NCBI GenBank assembly: GCA_004380135.1
Contig: QXCR01000010.1
Coordinates: 248,001 to 312,000 of the forward strand
Length of the DNA: 64,000 nucleotides
Source of the DNA: Stemphylium vesicarium
Taxonomy: Eukaryota; Ascomycota; Dothideomycetes; Pleosporales; Pleosporaceae
Reading direction: 5' to 3'
In this document: positions 59,651-64,000 of the stretch, in pieces
Layout: the number at the start of each line of letters is the position of its first letter
Numbering within the stretch: the stretch's first letter is position 1
Program-made: the position numbers and the translations under genes
Notes under the pieces: generated by a model
What the model saw: the letters and a program-made list of their open reading frames with translations, nothing else
What the model was told of the DNA's origin: nothing
The model's database searches: none

Positions 59651-60578
59651 TTACTCATTACCTGCAACAGTTGCTTCCCCGCTAGCAGCGACATTGATAC
59701 CATTCTCACCACCGATGGAAGAGCTCCCATCGGAGCCCTTTGTGATGCCTAGGTTTCCACCAAGGTTCTGGGCCTCACCGGACTCGCCGAGGGTGATTCC
59801 AGACTCCTCGGAGAATTTCTCAGATTCCTCAGTCGCCTTGTTGCCGCTCGACTTCTCGCTCTTGGCTTCTTGCGCCTCTTTCAAGGCCTCTTCTTTTGCT
59901 GCTTCACCTTCCGAACGTCCAGGCTGATTCTCAGTACCGGCACCAGCGCCAGCATCACTTGCGGCGGGCTTCTCCTCCTCAGCGGCAGCAGGTTTCTCTT
60001 CTTTGGCTTCAGCTGGCTTCCCCTCCTTAGCAGTGGGAGATGTCTCCTTGCTTTCGGTGGGCTTCTCCTCTTCTGTCGCCGCGGGCTTTTCCTTCTCGCT
60101 TTCGGCGACCTTTTCTCCCTTAGCTTCAGCGGGCTTCTCGCCCTTGGTGGTAGACGATTGCGGTGCCTTAGCAGCTGTTGCAGTACCGTTGCCCTGTTGG
60201 TTGCCGCCTAGCTTCAGACCGTCTCCAGTGATGCCACCGCCAGGTCCACCAAGTGTAAGGCCTCCAATCATTAGACCACCGCCACCACCGCTTTGCTCCT
60301 TTTGAGCCTCACGGCGGCGAACTGCGTTGCCCAAATTGTTGAGGTTCTCGAGACCTGTGTCACGTCTGACAGGATGAGCGCGGTATGAGCGGGTAGCGAG
60401 CGATGTCTAATGTAGTTGTAAGTAAATGAATGACGCATGGAAGCTAAGAGGGAACATGAACAGTCTGGGGACTGCCCTAGTTGTTACGTACCGCCCATAG
60501 ACTGCGAGGTGGGACAACGAAAGCATCCACGCTGGATAGAGCCAGGAGGCCGAAGACTACTTCCAGAGAGACCCTCAT
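59651..60578 (-). CDS. Secreted Lys/Glu/Ala-repeat disordered protein
   Basis: Exons (minus) are 60578-60492 and 60406-59651 with an 85-nt intron, giving 280 residues. The first exon encodes exactly the signal peptide (MRVSLEVVFGLLALSSVDAF) and a few more residues. A Gly-rich patch (SGGGGGLMIGGLTLGGPGGG) follows. Next come about nine imperfect units around EEKPAE/EEKPAA, then an acidic Ser/Gly-rich C-terminus ending in ATVAGNE. There are almost no cysteines and no known domain; it should be intrinsically disordered. Small secreted repeat proteins in fungi include wall components, repellents and effectors, but nothing here decides between these. Confidence 0.75.
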
Positions 60579-61802
60579 GCTGATTATATTGAATGTGTTT
60601 GAAGTGAGTGGGTATGTAGAAAAAGGCTGTCCGGCAGCGAAATGAATGAAAAAATGGTAGGAGAATAGTGTAACCAACAGAGTATGGAAGGATACAACGC
60701 AAGATGTATGCACTGAGAGTAGTTGCTACCAAACCTCAAGTCTCGGCGGCATATGCTTACCGTTCTACCTTTACCTTGGCATTGTCCGCAAACACATGAT
60801 GCAACGAATGCACAACGTTTGCCGAACAACTTGGCGATCGCGAATGGTCAGAGAACTGTGTCAAACGCCACTGCGCGGCAAAAGTTGTTGTCCGCCAGGA
60901 TTGTGGAGCTGTTCATGTCGCAAGATCGTCGCAGCTGCCGTCTGGCATAGCCCTACTTTGCGATCTCGACTACCGGATTTCCTCTCGCCGTCTTGGAAGA
61001 AACGTACAAACACGAGATTCGCTATGGCTAAGCTCTCAGACTGCTAGTGCTTGTTCCGAAGCTATGAAAGCCGAGGAAATGTTAAGTTGGGGCTATAGCA
61101 AGCATGAGCGAAGCGTCTGCAGGTAAGCAAGTTTCGAACCAGAACAGTCGAAGGTTTCCCTGCTATTTCGCATCGTGAAATCATGCCCACAGAAGCAAGG
61201 GCTGCATGGATAGGTAGGACTTGGAATGAGCCGGCGGTTCATAGGACTAGGATTCGAGAAGTGGTTGTAGATCGATGCGCCGGTCACATTTTGAGTGCGC
61301 TCGCTACCAGAAAGAAAACGATGAAAAGATCTACTAAGAAGATGTCTTTTGTATTTCACTGGTCGCGATGACTTTTGGATGTAGTACAGGACGGAACGTT
61401 CTGGGAGTGAAGACCGGTACGCGAACTTGACACGCTAGCAGTGATTACTCAGCTCACACACGGCGAAATTCGCCGGCCCGCGACTTTCGGGCGCGACCGC
61501 CACACCACTCCCACTGTGGCAAAATTTCGCGCATCTTCATCCCGTTAAACCCTGAACGTTCAGAAAATTGAATTACTCGTGTAGATCGGCGATGCATTTT
61601 GAGGCGTCGGGCTCTTATACACTTCGCGTCCTGGAGGATACGCTGTACATTTTCCTAGCTCAATCGCATTTCTTCGTCTGTCTTTCCGTCTTCAACTCTC
61701 TATCCTTCTCTCGATCGCTGATAGATAGTAACCCGAAGACGCCTAAGCACCACTCAATTCCTCTCCTCCCAGGTATCATCTGTCAGTAAACTCTACCAAG
61801 CA
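60579..61802. other. Intergenic with short palindromes
   Basis: No gene is supported. It contains inverted repeats cggcgaa-a-ttcgccg at 61461-61475 and ctgaacgttcag at 61552-61563 in a GC-rich patch. Confidence 0.45.
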
Positions 61803-62640
61803 TTACTTTCCCCCTCCGGCTGCCTCCCATTCTTCGTGCAAACGCTTTCCCTCGTCCCCGTGCTTGTCCCAGGCCTCACGCAGAGACTCCACTGTTTCAC
61901 CAGGAAAGTGGTGCACATATGCCGGAGGACCTTTCTTCAAGACTCTCTTCCACCGGTACATCATCTTTTTTGCCTCATCGTTCCAGCCGACAAAGTTGAA
62001 CTTGTTCTTCTCCGAAGACGAGGATTGCTCAGTGGAGTGTTGGGGCGCGGTGGCACCTTGTGGAGCAACACCGTATGCGGCATCGGGGCTCTGGAGTCCT
62101 GGAATTGTGGCTCTATGTGTCAGCGAGAAGGCTACTGGTAATTATGATAGTGTGTTCTTACCAGCTCCGAAGCCTTGAGGTCCTCTCAGCGGCAACGGGC
62201 CTTGGCCTCCTTGGGATGGGCTAGGTGCTTGTAGCCTCTTAGTCTCCTGCGGACGATCACGGGGCTGCGAGGCAACTGGTGGTCGTGAAGAAGACATCGC
62301 CTCCGCATTCTGTGGTTGCGTACGGCGAGAGAACTTGAATCCTTCCCCAGTATAAACGTGACCGCCATCATAGCGCCAGGCTTGATCCGGATCGCTCCAT
62401 GGAGGTGGATTTGTTGCAGGAGCTAAGGGTAAGAAATTAGTTTAGAGACTACAAATCCAGCCATCATAACTTACGTCGACGAGCCAGCTCATTACTGGGT
62501 CCATGGGGGCGCATGAGCGAAGACGCATAATCGCCTTCGTTGTTTGGGAAGACGGACTCCTCTAGCTCCCAGAAACGGCTGTAACCAGTATTCTGAGGTG
62601 TTTCTTCCTCCGGGCGTTGATCGTTGGTCTGGTCGGACAT
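61803..62640 (-). CDS. Hypothetical protein with conserved-looking C-terminal helix region
   Basis: Exons (minus) are 62640-62475, 62422-62162 and 62110-61803, giving 244 residues; total length is in frame and each junction has GT-AG ends, the second with a CTGAC branch. The last acceptor is a tandem (tagag), and only the second AG keeps the natural frame. The N-terminal two thirds are acidic, then Pro/Gln/Ser-rich (PPATNPPPWSDPDQAWRYDG). The C-terminal 65 residues look folded: FNFVGWNDEAKKMMYRWKRV and PGETVESLREAWDKHGDEGK. I do not recognise the family. No signal peptide or membrane segment is seen. Confidence 0.7.
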
Positions 62641-63171
62641 AGTGTTATCGTTGATATATCTGTCAAGCTTGGGTAAGAGGAAAAGTCACTGCGTGAGAAG
62701 AGAGGGCTCATATATACCTGGGAGCTTGAAGGGTAAGAGGTTATCGAGGGTAAGCAGGACTTTGCTATCAAGCATGTATAATCTGGAGTGAAGGAGAATT
62801 GAGTGGAAAACTGTCATTCACTCGCTAAAGGCAGCTTCACCTCGTCATTCATGGCTGCATCTACGATTCACTCGTTCTTTCTTTATGGCTCATGGAGAGT
62901 TTGCTCGATACTGCACATGAAGGCGGAAGGGCTGTCTCCTTGGAAAGCAAGCTGTTTTATTCGACGGTGACGAATGCTACGTGTGTCACAGGTTCTGGAT
63001 AGGTACGAGATTACATTTCATGGTCTCATTGCTAAGAGGGAGGGAACCTGAACTAGATTGCTAGTAATTCGAGTAACGCGTCGACGCGACCGGCAATGTC
63101 GCCTCAAGTCTTACGCGACGTCCTCTCCTACCATGCCTTATCACCATGTACTCGATCCCCGCTTCAACAGA
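62641..63171. other. Intergenic, nothing supported
   Basis: Upstream region of the hypothetical gene at 62640 and 3' flank of the last gene. Confidence 0.4.
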
Positions 63172-63995
63172 CTAGCGATACTGCTGATGATCAACAATAC
63201 TTGGCTCCCGTCCCAATGACAGATTTCCCGCGACTGGCGTCCCATAGTGGGCATAATACCCTGGTGTAGGATTGACCGGTCCGGCCTGTGGAGTAGCCTG
63301 TCGCGCATGGCCCGTAAAAGCTGTTCCAGGATAGCCAACGTAGTTTGGCTGCCGCGAAGCTTGAGCGTACTGCGGGTTCCACTGCGAGGAACTAACGCGC
63401 CCGTTTGCAAGCCCGGCCGATGTGTAGAAAGCCGAAGTAGGATACATCGGAGGCCCCATCAAGTGACCACCCACGAGCTGCGCAACGTTATGAGGAGGTG
63501 CTCCGTTCGGGCCAGAGTACATCCAGCCTGGAACGTCGCGCGTGCGGTGAGTCGGAGCTTTAGTGTTTGCTTCAAGTCGCGCGGGACATCTAGTCCCACA
63601 TAGTTTTCTGGCTGCAGATCTTCCTCATCCACTTCGCGATACTACGTACCGCCTCCAGGTCTGTCCTTGTGAATGAATCCTGCACGTGTTCTGTCTGGAT
63701 GCTCTTCCATGAGCCGAGCAAACGGCGGTGATGCGACCATCAATGCCAATTTTGGCATGATCACGTCAACGTTCGTGCCAGTTTGGGGATCCAAAGTCTC
63801 GATCTTAATGCTGATATGCGGCGCCAGCTCAGCGCGAGCAGAGACGGACCAGTAGCACAAGAGGTAGGAATTCGAAAGCTTGGAGATGTCGGCGAGGACT
63901 TTAGAGGCTTGGGCGCTAGGGGAAAGCGAGTCGACATAGCCGCTCTTTTGCATTTGGCGGCTGCGGAAGTTGTTGCGCTTCATATTCGATGACAT
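63172..63995 (-). CDS. Hypothetical protein, possibly extending past the window
   Basis: Exons (minus) are 63995-63650 and 63527-63172 with a 122-nt intron (GTACGT donor, TTCCAG acceptor), giving 233 residues in phase. The first exon encodes MSSNMKRNNFRSRQMQKSGY and a folded-looking region (ELAPHISIKIETLDPQTGTN; VIMPKLALMVASPPFARLME). The second is Gly/Pro/Tyr-rich and low complexity (GWMYSGPNGAPPHNVAQLVG). I do not recognise a family. The start lies five bases from the window edge, so upstream exons outside the window cannot be excluded. An in-frame TAG after exon 1 is explained by the intron. Confidence 0.6.
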
Positions 63996-64000
63996 GCTTG

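Noticed and set aside
63528..63649. In-frame TAG and apparent frameshift in the last gene, first read as a pseudogene
   Set aside because: A single 122-nt GTACGT...TTCCAG intron removes both and joins the exons in phase.

Overview
The window is nuclear DNA of a filamentous ascomycete. The genes carry short introns (mostly 45-125 nt) with GTNNGT donors and CTGAC-type branch sites. The content is typically fungal: Zn2Cys6 transcription factors, secreted GH18, GH28 and GH36 enzymes, an S10 carboxypeptidase and a HUT1-type transporter. The combination suggests a plant-associated Dothideomycete such as Pleosporales, but this is an inference from style and content. There is no prokaryotic, CRISPR, phage or transposase signal, and I saw no tRNA or rRNA gene.

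Layout. 0-10 kb: secreted serine carboxypeptidase (+), serine racemase/threonine dehydratase-type PLP enzyme (-) with a repeat-encoded tail, F-box-like protein (-), a 2.3 kb empty stretch, and a Zn2Cys6 regulator (+). 10-19 kb: GT34-like Golgi glycosyltransferase (+), a frame-broken hypothetical gene (+), endopolygalacturonase (-), and a 620-residue protein I do not recognise (-). 19-31 kb: poorly resolved gene fragments, a GH18 chitinase (+) facing a GH36 alpha-galactosidase (-), an FIT-family ER lipid protein (-), and a secreted LVIVD/choice-of-anchor-B protein (-). 31-39.5 kb: a second Zn2Cys6 regulator (-) with an apparent defect at its first splice junction, then about 4 kb with only a regulator-like relic. 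39.5-57.5 kb is a housekeeping block: ribosomal protein uL13 (L16), acyl-CoA synthetase, HUT1-like nucleotide-sugar transporter, a hypothetical gene, three-KH RNA-binding protein, zinc alcohol dehydrogenase, Yippee, TPR-DnaJ co-chaperone and a YwbE/DUF2196 protein with a C-terminal zinc finger. 57.6-64 kb holds a decayed coiled-coil gene, a secreted Lys/Glu/Ala-repeat protein and two small hypothetical genes.

The genes do not form an obvious single pathway. The secreted hydrolases (carboxypeptidase, polygalacturonase, chitinase, alpha-galactosidase) fit saprotrophic or pathogenic nutrition, and the alpha-galactosidase upstream region has clustered CreA-like motifs. I reconstructed exon joins by hand from splice motifs and reading-frame continuity; joins and coordinates are predictions. 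I found no convincing multi-gene undescribed system. The most interesting items are the broken or unrecognised genes, the 12-bp coding minisatellite, the in-frame intron, the 17-nt microexon, and the secreted repeat protein.
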